Assembly (NCBI GenBank): GCA_020632695.1
Contig: JACKFB010000001.1
Span: forward strand, 310,001 to 374,000
Origin: Deltaproteobacteria bacterium
GTDB taxonomy: Bacteria; Myxococcota_A; UBA9042; PHBI01; JACKFB01
DNA: 64,000 nucleotides
Direction: 5' to 3'
A program made the translations under genes and the position numbers. Shown piece by piece: positions 24,098-32,186 of this stretch (position 1 is the stretch's first letter; each line of letters starts with the position of its first letter). The notes under the pieces were generated by a model. That model was given only the letters and a program-made list of their open reading frames with translations, did no database searches and was not told the DNA's origin.

Positions 24098-25393
24098 GAC
24101 CGCCCACAGCAGCAGCGCCAGCAGCAGCCACCCGACCTGCGGGGCGCCGCCCGCGCCCTGGCACCCGCCGCCCGCCTCTTCGGCTGCGCCGGCGCGGGGC
24201 GGCAGCACGGTGGCGTCGCCGAAGGTGATGACCCGCGGCCGGGGGCCCGCGACGTCGGGCGCCGCGTCGCCGCCGGCCGAGTCGGCGGGGGGCCCAACGG
24301 TCTCGAGGCCCGGATCGGCCGGCGCGTCGGCCGGCGCGACGTCGGGCACGCCCGCGTCTGGCGGCTCGCCTTCGTCCGGCGGCGCCGAGAGGTCGGGGCC
24401 CGGGTCGGGCGTGGTGCTGGTGTCCGGTGTGCTCACGTCGGGCATCCCGGCGTCCGGCACCGGCTCGGCCACCACCGGCACGGGAGCCAGCCCCACCGAG
24501 CACCAGGTGGTCGCCCCGGCCAGCACCGCGCACGCTCGCGAGGCGCTGACGTAGCCGGCCATCGACGCGGTGACCGTGCACGTGCCCGGCGGCCGCTCGA
24601 AGAGCCAGGCGCCGTCCGGCGACGCGGCCACCGCGCTGCCGCCGGCGGTCCCCGGGCAGCTCGCCGTCACCTGGGCGCCCGGAAGCCGCACCGACAGGTC
24701 GGCGCTCCCCACGCCCTGGTCCTCGTAGACCACACCCCGCAGGGTGCCGGTGGTCGGCGTCGGCCCCGGCCCCTCGCCCGGCTCCAGGCCCAGCGACGCC
24801 CGCAGCGCGTCGAGGTGAGCCTGGGCCGCCTTCTGCCGCTCTGCCGAGCTGCCCAACCACTTGGCGTCCTCGTCGCAGTTGGTGATGAAACCCAGCTCGC
24901 TCAGCGTGGCCGGCATCACGGTGTTCACGATGACGTAGAAGCCGGCCGTCTTTCCGCCGCGGTCGGCCAGGGGCCACGCGGCCACCATGGCGTCCTGGAT
25001 GCGGTCGCGCTGGTCCACCGACGCTGCCGAGCTGCTGGTCGCGCTGTAGGTCTCGATGCCCGTGGCCGCCGGGGTGGCCGAGTTCGAGTGCACCGAGGCG
25101 AAGCGGACCGCGCCGTTGTCGTTGGCGTAGGCGGCGCGCGCGCCCAGGGAGACGAACACGTCGGTGGTCCGCGTCATCAGCGGCTTCAAGGCCGGATCGG
25201 CGGCCAGCAGGTCGCGCAGCGCCAGGCCGGTGGTGAGGTTGATGTCGGCCTCGGACAGCCCGCAGCCCTGGGCGCCGGGGTCGGTGCCACCGTGGCCCGG
25301 GTCGACGCAGATGGCGATCTGCGCGCTGGCTTGCGCCGAGAGCAGCAGCAGCAGGGCGCCGATCGCAGCGCCGAGGGACCGAACGCGTTGCAC
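23183..25393 (-). CDS. N-acetylmuramoyl-L-alanine amidase fused in frame to a PD40-propeller lipoprotein
   Basis: A 736-residue ORF with GTG start preceded by GGGGAGGGG. A signal peptide ends near ASA. Residues 24-215 are an Amidase_3 domain (ICVDPGHGGTDPGA, RFASVHSNS, ETYSATSS, ELGFITN), a zinc enzyme that cleaves peptide side chains from murein. Residues about 225-325 form a carboxypeptidase-regulatory/PEGA-like domain, followed by a Pro/Asp-rich linker. Around 408-437 is a MYXO-CTERM-like sorting tail: GGGCQGAGG, a hydrophobic WLLLALLLWAVV, then RRRR. Without a stop, this runs into VALVAGLLAAC, a perfect lipobox, and a WD40-like PD40/TolB propeller (SAPLWSPDGATLAFTRPG, RSPDGRRVVFLG, HPALSPDGRSVAFDA). 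It could be a true fusion, two in-frame overlapping genes, or an assembly error removing a stop. Confidence 0.85.
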   Translation of the reverse strand: MQRVRSLGAAIGALLLLLSAQASAQIAICVDPGHGGTDPGAQGCGLSEADINLTTGLALRDLLAADPALKPLMTRTTDVFVSLGARAAYANDNGAVRFASVHSNSATPAATGIETYSATSSSAASVDQRDRIQDAMVAAWPLADRGGKTAGFYVIVNTVMPATLSELGFITNCDEDAKWLGSSAERQKAAQAHLDALRASLGLEPGEGPGPTPTTGTLRGVVYEDQGVGSADLSVRLPGAQVTASCPGTAGGSAVAASPDGAWLFERPPGTCTVTASMAGYVSASRACAVLAGATTWCSVGLAPVPVVAEPVPDAGMPDVSTPDTSTTPDPGPDLSAPPDEGEPPDAGVPDVAPADAPADPGLETVGPPADSAGGDAAPDVAGPRPRVITFGDATVLPPRAGAAEEAGGGCQGAGGAPQVGWLLLALLLWAVVRRRRGHVALVAGLLAACGPGAADAPGTRAGALQVATGGRDDRPAPELRALEATQVVSLVELARVTEAGDASAPLWSPDGATLAFTRPGLDRLAVVPSRGGAARTLVEAPACGYAPLWQSSDALAWRVPGQRSSDVPMAAVDLEGRALAPPQNPTPGSWVLLQDDQVWLRDGRRLRRLSPEGDRYCCAARSPDGRRVVFLGLSSGLHVVDLQTGAGAALGPGRSPVFSSDGARVAFVRETDDGERVLTRSMHITELDAEPPRILGLDGAPPMADHPALSPDGRSVAFDAGGALWTARVAAWPAR

Positions 25394-25585
25394 CGCACAC
25401 CCCTCCCCGGCGGCGGACGCCGCCCGCGGCGATGGTAGTCGAAGCGCGGACCGGTGTCCCGGGCCGAACGGGAGCCTCCGCCGCGAGAAGCGCCGTGATC
25501 CCCTGCTGGTCTGCGAGTGCGGTGGACGGCGGCGGGGTGTAGAATCGTCGCGTGGGCGAGAACTCATGACACCAAGACCGCCGCG

Positions 25586-26506
25586 ATGATCGACGTCTCG
25601 AGTCTCTCGGGCCGGGACGGACTCAAGCTCCGGTTGGAGCGGAGGATCCAGCATCTTCCTGTGCTCCCGGCGGTGCTTCTCAAGCTGCTGGCCCTGGATC
25701 GCACGGCGGACCGGTTCTCCGACGAGGTGCTGCGGCTCATCGGCGCCGAGGCGAGCTTCACGGCGCGGGTGCTCGGCGCGGCCAACTCCGCCGAGAGCGC
25801 CCCGGCCTCGCCGATCACCACGCTGCGCGCGGCGATCACGCGCATCGGCAGCGCACGCGCCGTCGATCTGGTCACCGCCGGCGCCGTCACGCGGGTGTTC
25901 GTGCCGCGCGAGCCGATGGAGAAGGCGCTGTGGCGCCACTCGCTGCAGGTGGCCGTCGCCGCCAGCGCGTTGGCGCGCGCCGCCCGCGACCCCGAGGTGC
26001 CTCCCGCGGAGGTCTACCCGGCGGCGCTGCTCCACGACGTGGGGCGGGTGGTGATGTTCCTCGAGGCGCCCGAGCTCTTGCGTCTGGTCGACGAGGGAGA
26101 TTGGGACTCGCCGGAGCTGCTCATCGCCGCCGAGCGCGAAATCTGCGGGGTCACCCACCCCGAGCTGGGCGCGGTGGCCTGCCAGCAGTGGGGGCTGCCG
26201 GAGAGCATCGTCCACGCGGTGCGGGTCCACCATGACCCCCTCGCCGGCCGCGCAGCGACGAGGACCGGCAAGCTGGTGGCGCTGGTGCAGCTCGCCGACC
26301 TCGCGATGTTCCCGTCGGCGCTGCCGGGCACGCCCGGCTGGGACGAGGCGGGCGAGGCCCTGGTCAAGAAGGTGCTGCTCCCCAAGCTTCCGAGCTTCGT
26401 GCACCTGGACGCCGCGCAGCTCCACGACCTCATCGGGGCCGCCGTGGGTCAGTCCGAGATGACCGCCCGCGCGCTGGGTTTCGGCGAGGATCCGTCCGCG
26501 GCGTGA
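25586..26506 (+). CDS. HDOD-domain signalling protein
   Basis: A 306-residue cytoplasmic protein. The HDOD domain covers about residues 15-220, with a degenerate HD signature (YPAALLHDVGRVVMFLEAPELL), the HDOD start LEHLP-like LERRIQHLPVLPAVLLKLLAL, and TLRAAITRIGSARAVDL. HDOD proteins are non-enzymatic relatives of HD hydrolases that act in chemotaxis, motility and stress signalling, often with c-di-GMP systems. ATG chosen at 25586; an in-frame ATG 69 bases upstream would add a non-conserved Arg-rich leader. It is divergent from the amidase gene and convergent with gloB. Confidence 0.87.
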   Translation: MIDVSSLSGRDGLKLRLERRIQHLPVLPAVLLKLLALDRTADRFSDEVLRLIGAEASFTARVLGAANSAESAPASPITTLRAAITRIGSARAVDLVTAGAVTRVFVPREPMEKALWRHSLQVAVAASALARAARDPEVPPAEVYPAALLHDVGRVVMFLEAPELLRLVDEGDWDSPELLIAAEREICGVTHPELGAVACQQWGLPESIVHAVRVHHDPLAGRAATRTGKLVALVQLADLAMFPSALPGTPGWDEAGEALVKKVLLPKLPSFVHLDAAQLHDLIGAAVGQSEMTARALGFGEDPSAA

Positions 26507-26560
26507 GCGGGGCTCGGGCCCGGGTGCGCTCAGCGGGGTGGGCCCGCCGACCGTCTCGGC

Positions 26561-27289
26561 TCAGAACACGTCCTTCTCGGCGCGGCGGCGGGCCAGCTCC
26601 TCGACCGAACCGGCGCGGACGAAGGGGTTGAAGCCGCGCTCGTCGTCCAGGGTGGAGGGCAGGGTGGGGCGGCCGGCGGCGCGCTCGGCCTCGGCCCAGG
26701 CCAGCCGCTCGCGGGCGGCGGCGTTGTCGGGCTCGGCGTGGAGCGCGTAGCGCAGGTTCGCGACCGTGTACTCGTGGCCACACCAGACCCGCGTCTCGCC
26801 GGGCAGGCTCATGAGCGTCTCGTTGAGCGAGCGGTACATCATCTCGGGCGTTCCCTCGAAGAGGCGCCCGCAGCCGGCCTGGAACAGCGTGTCGCCGGTG
26901 AACACCTCGCCCGCGCCGGCGTACGCGACCGCGCCCCTGGTGTGGCCAGGGATGTGCCGGACACGCAGCTCGACCGTGCCCAGCCGGAAGGTGTCGCCGT
27001 CCTCGTGGAAGACGGTCTGGCCGCGGATCCGGCCGCGGTCGGAGGCGTGACCGTGCACCGCGAGATCCGGCCAGCGCCGCAGCAGGCCGGGGACGCCGCC
27101 CACGTGGTCGCCGTGGTGATGGGTGCAGAGGACGGCCTCGGGGGTGAGCCCCGCTTCGTCGAGGGCGTCGCACACCGGGACGTCCACCGAGGGGTCCACC
27201 ACGGCGACCGCTCCGGTCTCGCCGCAGCGCAAGATGTACGCGTAGTTGTCGCGCAGGCAGGGGACCAGGGTGATATCGAGCCTCTCCAT
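26561..27289 (-). CDS. gloB: Hydroxyacylglutathione hydrolase (glyoxalase II)-like
   Basis: A 242-residue metallo-beta-lactamase-fold hydrolase. All metal ligands of glyoxalase II are present: THHHGDHVGG, IPGHTRGAV, FTGDTLF and WCGHEY. Around the last ligand GHEYTVANLRYAL and the C-terminal glutathione-binding helical domain match GloB. It hydrolyses S-D-lactoylglutathione to D-lactate and glutathione in methylglyoxal detoxification. ATG at 27289; length is close to the usual 250. Cytoplasmic. Confidence 0.92.
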   Translation of the reverse strand: MERLDITLVPCLRDNYAYILRCGETGAVAVVDPSVDVPVCDALDEAGLTPEAVLCTHHHGDHVGGVPGLLRRWPDLAVHGHASDRGRIRGQTVFHEDGDTFRLGTVELRVRHIPGHTRGAVAYAGAGEVFTGDTLFQAGCGRLFEGTPEMMYRSLNETLMSLPGETRVWCGHEYTVANLRYALHAEPDNAAARERLAWAEAERAAGRPTLPSTLDDERGFNPFVRAGSVEELARRRAEKDVF

Positions 27290-27413
27290 GCCGTCATGGT
27301 TGCAGACCGGGCGGGTGCCTGTCACGTCGGCGGCCCGGCCAACCCTTGCGCCGCAACGATCCGACCTCTACCCTCCTGCCATCGCACACGGCACTCCAGC
27401 GGGGAGATTCACC

Positions 27414-28355
27414 ATGCCTCTACGCGCAACCGCACCCGGCGCCCGCCGGGTCTCGTCCCTCGCCCTCGCGCTCGGCCTGTCGGTCGCCCTCGCCCTCGCC
27501 GGCTGCGACGACGGCGGCAAGATCGTCACCATCGACACGGTGCCATCCGACGTGGTCGCCGACACCGTCCCCGACGCGGTCGCGGACACGGCCCCGGACA
27601 CGGTCGCGGACACGGCCCCGGACACGGCCCCGGACACGGCCCCGGACACGGTCGCGGACACGGCCCCGGACACGGCCCCGGACACGGCCCCCGACACGGC
27701 CCCGGACACGGTCGCGGACACGGCCCCGGACACGGCCCCGGACGCGGCCCCCGACACGGCCCCGGACACGGCCCCCGACGTCGCCCAGGACCTCGAGCCC
27801 GAGGTCGAGGAGGTCCTGACCGGGCCGCCCTCGGTGGTCAGCGTCGTGCCGCTCGACGGCGGCTTCGCCGACAGCCAGTCCAAGCCCGACATCCGCGTCC
27901 TCTTCGATCGTCCGATCGACATCGCGGCCATCGGCGGCGACAACGTGAGCGTCAAGGAGGCCCAGGGCGAGCCCGAGAGCTACGTCAGCTACAAGGAGGG
28001 CAGCTCGCCGAGCGAGCTGGTCATCGGCCTGGTCAGCCCGCCGTTCTTGAAGGCCGGCGTGCTCTACCGCGCGCGGGTCAAGGGCGTGAAGTCGCTCGAC
28101 GGCTCGGTGATGGTGGGCGAGTACACCTGGACCTTCAGCGTGGGCGGCTGCGGCGACGGCACCTGCAAGGACGGCGAGTCCATCTGCACCTGCCCCAAGG
28201 ACTGCGGGCCCTGCAACGGCTGCTGCAAGTGGCAGGGCGGCAGCAGCTACAGCTGCGAGCCCGGCAAGTCCAAGGACAGCTGCGGCCAGAACGGCCAGTC
28301 CTGCGGCGTCTGCACCGGCAGTGACCAGTGCATCGACGGCAAGGGCTGCGGCTGA
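27414..28355 (+). CDS. Lipoprotein with DTAP/DTVA repeat stalk, Ig-like and Cys-rich domains
   Basis: A 313-residue protein with GGGGAG upstream of the ATG. Lipobox LALAGC (Cys31). Residues about 43-125 form a stalk of about 20 tetrapeptides (PDTA, PDTV, ADTA) encoded by a 12-bp DNA repeat. An Ig-like/Big_5 domain follows (PSVVSVVPLDGGFADSQSKPDIRVLFDRPID to GEYTWTFSVG). The last 70 residues are Cys-rich (CGDGTCKDGESICTCPKDCG, CNGCCKW, CGQNGQSCGVC), a disulfide-rich module common in secreted myxobacterial proteins. Probably surface-exposed; function unknown. Confidence 0.85.
   Translation: MPLRATAPGARRVSSLALALGLSVALALAGCDDGGKIVTIDTVPSDVVADTVPDAVADTAPDTVADTAPDTAPDTAPDTVADTAPDTAPDTAPDTAPDTVADTAPDTAPDAAPDTAPDTAPDVAQDLEPEVEEVLTGPPSVVSVVPLDGGFADSQSKPDIRVLFDRPIDIAAIGGDNVSVKEAQGEPESYVSYKEGSSPSELVIGLVSPPFLKAGVLYRARVKGVKSLDGSVMVGEYTWTFSVGGCGDGTCKDGESICTCPKDCGPCNGCCKWQGGSSYSCEPGKSKDSCGQNGQSCGVCTGSDQCIDGKGCG
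27586..27780 (+). repeat. 12-bp in-frame tandem repeat (GACACGGCCCCG)
   Basis: About sixteen units of GACACGGCCCCG or GACACGGTCGCG encode the DTAP/DTVA stalk of the lipoprotein. Units are nearly identical at the DNA level, with only AC/GC and CCC/GTC changes. Unit loss or gain keeps the frame, so stalk length could vary between strains. Confidence 0.85.
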
Positions 28356-28362
28356 GCATTCG

Positions 28363-28515
28363 GGGCCGCTGTCCGACGGCGACGCGCGCCAGCGCAACGA
28401 TCGTGAGCTGTACCGGATGCGTCTGGACGGCACGCACCTGCTCCAGCTCACCAACGACCTGGCTTGGCTCGCCGAGAGCGCCCGCGTCGTGCCGCCGGCG
28501 CCGGCTGGCACGTAG
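28363..28515 (+). pseudogene. C-terminal remnant of a TolB/PD40-type protein
   Basis: In one forward frame this intergenic stretch reads SGPLSDGDARQRND then RELYRMRLDGTHLLQLTND before a stop at 28515. This is the canonical PD40 blade (SDrdG..ELYrM..DGt...QLT) of TolB-like propellers. No start codon with a ribosome site and no upstream blades are present, so it looks like the tail of a gene whose front was deleted. It directly follows the lipoprotein stop. Confidence 0.5.
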
Positions 28516-28615
28516 GCCCGCTTGCCCCGCGTTCAGCGGTACGACACCATGTGGCGATGGACGAGACCTCCGAGGCGACGATCGGCGGGCATGCGCCCGG
28601 CCGGCGCCGAGCTCG

Positions 28616-29713
28616 GTGAAGCACCCTTCCTCGGTGGCCGACGCCGTGCCCGTCGGGACCTACGCCCGGCGCCTGGCCGACGTGGACGCGTGTGTGGGCG
28701 CGCGCCTGCCGCGGCTCGGCGGGCGGGCCCTGGATGTCGGGTGCGGCCTGCGGCTGGCGCGGGGCGCCGACGGCCGCCTCACGCCCTTCGCGCCGACCTC
28801 GGAGGAGCTGGCCGCCAGCCTTCCCGCCCTGGGCGTCACAGCGGTCGACCCGGCCCTGCCCGAGGCCTGCGTTCGCGTCGGCGACGCCTGGGTCATCATG
28901 GACGCCGCGGGCCGGGCCAGCGCGTGCCTGCTGGCGGCCCGCGCCCAAGGCGACACGGTGCAGCTCGAGCGGCTCGCCCACCACCCGGACGGCGCGCGCC
29001 TCGCGGCGCTGTGCCGAGCGGAGCTGACGCCGCGCGCCGAGACCTGGTGGCGCGAGGGCCGGGAGCAGGCCGAGCGCACCGGCCGCGCCACCGTGCCCCT
29101 CGCCATCGAGCAGCTCGGCCCGCTGGCCGCGCTCCCGGGCCTCGCGCCGGGCCGCGGGCCGCTGGTCGAGCTCCTGCACCGCCCCGTGGAGCGCCACGCC
29201 GAGTCCGTCGGCACGTCGCTCATCGCTCGGAAGCAGACGCTCGAAGGCCTGGCGGCGTCCGGCGCCGGCGAGCCCTTCGACCTCATGCGAATCGCCAACG
29301 TCACCGCCTTCATGCCCGACGGCCCGGCCGGCGCGCTGCTGCGAGCGGCCGCTCGCGTGGCCCGCGAGGGCGCCTGGTTGGTCGAAGCCGGCACCGTGGC
29401 GCTGGGTGGGGAGGCCGTATTGACCGCCCTGGCCCTCGCCCGGAACACTGGCGGTGTCTGGAGCCCCCGGGAGCTGTGGCTCTCTCCCGCGGGGACGCCC
29501 ACCTTCCTCGCCCGGGGCGGCGCCGAGCTGCCCGCGGTGTTGGGGCCCGCCGGCCCACCGCTGGTCCGCGCCCTGGTGCAGGCCGACCGCGCGCTCCGAT
29601 CGAAGGGCGCCGAGCCCGACGCCCCCACCATGGCTGCCGCCCTCCAATCCCTCGGCCATCGCGCCTCGAGCGCTGCCGGCCTGCCGCTCGTCGGCCTCTC
29701 CGTCACCACCTGA
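28616..29713 (+). CDS. Methyltransferase-like hypothetical protein
   Basis: A 365-residue soluble protein. The start is uncertain: GTG at 28616 precedes the first convincing protein sequence, and the frame is open further upstream. ALDVGCGLRL resembles a class I methyltransferase motif I, and EPFDLMRIANVTAFMPDGPAGALLRAAARVAREGAWLVEAG resembles the CheR-like 'FD.iR.aNVl.yf' segment and the following strand. The region between lacks a clear acidic loop for S-adenosylmethionine, and LVELLHRPVERHAESVGTSLIARKQTL is unusual. I would call it a divergent or degenerate methyltransferase with modest confidence. Confidence 0.6.
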   Translation: MKHPSSVADAVPVGTYARRLADVDACVGARLPRLGGRALDVGCGLRLARGADGRLTPFAPTSEELAASLPALGVTAVDPALPEACVRVGDAWVIMDAAGRASACLLAARAQGDTVQLERLAHHPDGARLAALCRAELTPRAETWWREGREQAERTGRATVPLAIEQLGPLAALPGLAPGRGPLVELLHRPVERHAESVGTSLIARKQTLEGLAASGAGEPFDLMRIANVTAFMPDGPAGALLRAAARVAREGAWLVEAGTVALGGEAVLTALALARNTGGVWSPRELWLSPAGTPTFLARGGAELPAVLGPAGPPLVRALVQADRALRSKGAEPDAPTMAAALQSLGHRASSAAGLPLVGLSVTT

Positions 29714-29860
29714 TGCCGCCGTAGAGGCCCGAACGAGCGATCAAGTTGACAAGTTGGCGACTGACCCTGTCCGGTCCGGCGGAATTCGATGTCCCGCTCA
29801 CGCGTCGGCGGGCGCGGGCGTAGCGGTCCTCGTCGGCCCATCTTCGCCGGAGGAATCCCC

Positions 29861-30862
29861 ATGAGCTCGGTCCTGCGTCTGGCGCTCGTCCTGCTGACCT
29901 TGGGAGCCAGCAAGCCGCATACGACCGTCGAAGCGGCCCCTGCAGGCGGTGCGCCGCTGACCGTGCGCTGGGACGAGGGCGCGGCCGTCCTGCGACAGTG
30001 GACCGCCGCCGAATCCAGCGGCCGCGAGGAGCTCTGGAGCGCGGTGGGGCCCATGACGGCGGTACGCGAACGCGTAGAGTCGATGGGCGAGAACCGGATG
30101 TATGCGACCGACCACCTGACCGTGAGGCAGACCCGCGGAGACGCCTTCGATCTCGACGCGTGGCTCGAAGAGAGTGACCAGCTCCGGGCGCTCCCTCCGG
30201 CATCGGCGGCGGCGCTCGTGGCGAGCCGGAAGTCCGGCGCTCGCGCGTTCAGCGTCGATGATTGGTGGCCCGCGCGGAGTGCCGTGGCGCTGTCCGTCGA
30301 GAGTGAGGGCTGCGAGATCGTCCCGGCGGTGTGCACGCTACGCACGTTGCGTATCCTGGTGCGCCCGCCCGAGACCTGGCGCCCGTGGCTCGACGCCGCG
30401 CTGGCCGGCCGCGGGGTGCTGCGCGATCATCTCGCGGGGCGCGTCGCCGGGCTGAGCGAGCCGGCGCAGGCGCGACTGTTTGGCGCGGTCCTCGCCGGTC
30501 AGGCGGGCGAACTCACCGTGCTGGTCGGGCGCCGGGTGGGGCGACCCCGCGTGGTGGTGACCGGGTTCGACGACCAACCGCGGGTCGAGCTGTGCGTGCG
30601 GGTCGAGCGTCTGCTCCAAGACCCGTGGAAGGGCCTCGACCTGCCGGGTCGGCGCAGCTGCTTTCACACGACTGTCCCGACGGGCTTCGACGCCACCGCG
30701 GCGGCAAAGACGCTGCGCTGGCTCGGCCCGCCGGGCGCGCGGCTGCTGATCGTCGCCCGCGACGCCCTCGAGGGCGAGCGCTCGGCCGAGGTCGTGCGTC
30801 TGACCGCGCGCGCGACCGCCATGCTCGACACCGCCTGGCCGCAGGTGCGGAGCGGCCGTTGA
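29861..30862 (+). CDS. Secreted hypothetical protein, 333 aa
   Basis: The ATG at 29861 follows CGGAGGAA at good spacing and begins a signal peptide (MSSVLRLALVLLTLGASKPHTTVEA). The mature protein is alpha/beta with WLEESDQLRALPPASAAALVASRKSG, SRVEL-type strands such as PRVVVTGFDDQPRVELCVRVERLL, and four cysteines (CEIVPAVC, LCV, SCFHTT). No known motif. Its 3' end faces another secreted unknown gene across a hairpin at 30924-30983. Confidence 0.65.
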   Translation: MSSVLRLALVLLTLGASKPHTTVEAAPAGGAPLTVRWDEGAAVLRQWTAAESSGREELWSAVGPMTAVRERVESMGENRMYATDHLTVRQTRGDAFDLDAWLEESDQLRALPPASAAALVASRKSGARAFSVDDWWPARSAVALSVESEGCEIVPAVCTLRTLRILVRPPETWRPWLDAALAGRGVLRDHLAGRVAGLSEPAQARLFGAVLAGQAGELTVLVGRRVGRPRVVVTGFDDQPRVELCVRVERLLQDPWKGLDLPGRRSCFHTTVPTGFDATAAAKTLRWLGPPGARLLIVARDALEGERSAEVVRLTARATAMLDTAWPQVRSGR

Positions 30863-30923
30863 ATCGGGCGACGACGCTGTCCGATGGGGTGCGTCGGCTG
30901 GCCTTCTCGCGCGACCCTTGCCT

Positions 30924-30983
30924 CCAGCCTGAGCCACCACGCGCGTCGCCGTTCAACGCGTGGGGGCTCGGTCACGAGGCTGG
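30924..30983. terminator. Bidirectional hairpin between convergent genes
   Basis: Inner arms 931-943 (GAGCCACCACGCG) and 957-969 (CGCGTGGGGGCTC) pair with one mismatch around a 13-base loop. Outer arms CCAGCCT (924-930) and AGGCTGG (977-983) pair perfectly. No U-tract is present. Its place between two converging stops suggests a shared terminator. Confidence 0.5.
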
Positions 30984-30998
30984 CAGGCCGGCCGCCGG

Positions 30999-32102
30999 CT
31001 ACAATCCGCAGGCCGCGGTGAGCGGATAGGGCGCCCACCCTGGCCGGATCTTCACGGCGAAGGTCTGGATGCGACGCTCGCGCCCGCTGCCGGTGTCGGT
31101 CGGTGAGACGACGGTGCGATCCGTCAAGTAGACGGAGCCGTCACCGGCCCGCACGGCCCCGCCCATCTTGCGCGTCCAGTCGAAGTCGTCGTCGGCCCGC
31201 CCGATGCCGTACGGCAGCACCCCGGCGAACGCCTGAATCTGGCCCTCCGGTACCACCGCGAAGGCCACCGCCTCGACCACGGCGGCCTGGTCCGTCCGCA
31301 CCGTGACCCCGTGTTGTTTCCACGTGCGCACCCGCGCCTTCCCCGCCTCCGCGCGGTCCTTGCTCGGCTCACCCAGCCCCGCGAGCAGCCCCTGCACCGC
31401 GGGATCCGACTCCTTGCGCCCGAGCAAGAGCAACAGGCAGTCACCCTTCCCCGCCCTCCCGAGCAGGGCCTTCCTGATCGAAGCCGTCCGCGGTCCTCTC
31501 GGAGTCTTCGTCGGGACGCTCGAACCCCGGTACCCCGAACGCTCAGCGGCCACGCGTCCGTCCTTCACCACCGTGACCGCCCAGTAGGTGATCCCCTGGC
31601 GCACCACCTTCTCGACGGTCGTCGTGACGGCCCCCGGATCGCTCGGATGGGTGACCCGCACCGCCGGCCCGGACCCGCCAAGGTAGGGCTGCCAATCCCA
31701 CCCCTCGAGCGGCCCGACGGAGATGCACGTCTCGAGGTTCCCGGTGAATCGCTCCCACGTGGCGATAGGGTACTCGGAAGCCCGCAGCTCGCAGCGCAGG
31801 CTGTCGCGCGACGCCGCTCTTCCCTTGCCGGGGATCTTCGAGTTCGACACCGTGCACGGCTTCTCCGCTCCGTACATGGTGAACGTGGACGCACTCGACT
31901 CCCCCTTCGGAGTGACGCGCAGCCCGCGGAAGCCATCGGCGGTCGCGTCGATCGCACGCTTCCAGTCGCGGCACAGACCCTCTACCGCCTGCGCCGGAGA
32001 CGCCACCAGGCCGAGGCAGGCCGCCGCCCCACATAGAGCCACGCCCAACCTCAGGAGACCGCCCGTCACCTTCGGCCGCGTCGTCACTACTTTCGTCCCC
32101 AC
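30999..32102 (-). CDS. Secreted hypothetical protein, 367 aa
   Basis: GTG start with AGAAGGGGG upstream. An N-terminal signal peptide ends at PAQA. The mature protein has paired cysteines (LCRDWKRAI, KPCTVSN, LRCELRASEY, TCISVGPLEGWDWQPYLGG) and alternating beta strands (GITYWAVTVVKDGRVAAERSG; VEAVAFAVVPEGQIQAFAGVLPYG). No membrane segment or known motif. Local GC is slightly lower than in neighbours. Function unknown. Confidence 0.68.
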   Translation of the reverse strand: MGTKVVTTRPKVTGGLLRLGVALCGAAACLGLVASPAQAVEGLCRDWKRAIDATADGFRGLRVTPKGESSASTFTMYGAEKPCTVSNSKIPGKGRAASRDSLRCELRASEYPIATWERFTGNLETCISVGPLEGWDWQPYLGGSGPAVRVTHPSDPGAVTTTVEKVVRQGITYWAVTVVKDGRVAAERSGYRGSSVPTKTPRGPRTASIRKALLGRAGKGDCLLLLLGRKESDPAVQGLLAGLGEPSKDRAEAGKARVRTWKQHGVTVRTDQAAVVEAVAFAVVPEGQIQAFAGVLPYGIGRADDDFDWTRKMGGAVRAGDGSVYLTDRTVVSPTDTGSGRERRIQTFAVKIRPGWAPYPLTAACGL

Positions 32103-32186
32103 GATCGCCCCCTTCTGCGTTCGAATCTTGCCGTCACGACCTCAGGGTCTGACCCCCGCACTACCCATTACTCGCTGGCGCGCGCC

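Noticed and set aside
26507..26560. Terminator between the HDOD and gloB genes
   Set aside because: GGGCCC words can pair in several ways, but no single stable stem stands out from the GC-rich background.
29741..29775. TTGACA-containing sequence as a sigma70 promoter for the secreted unknown gene
   Set aside because: A -35-like TTGACA is present, but no -10 box is found at 16-18 bases.
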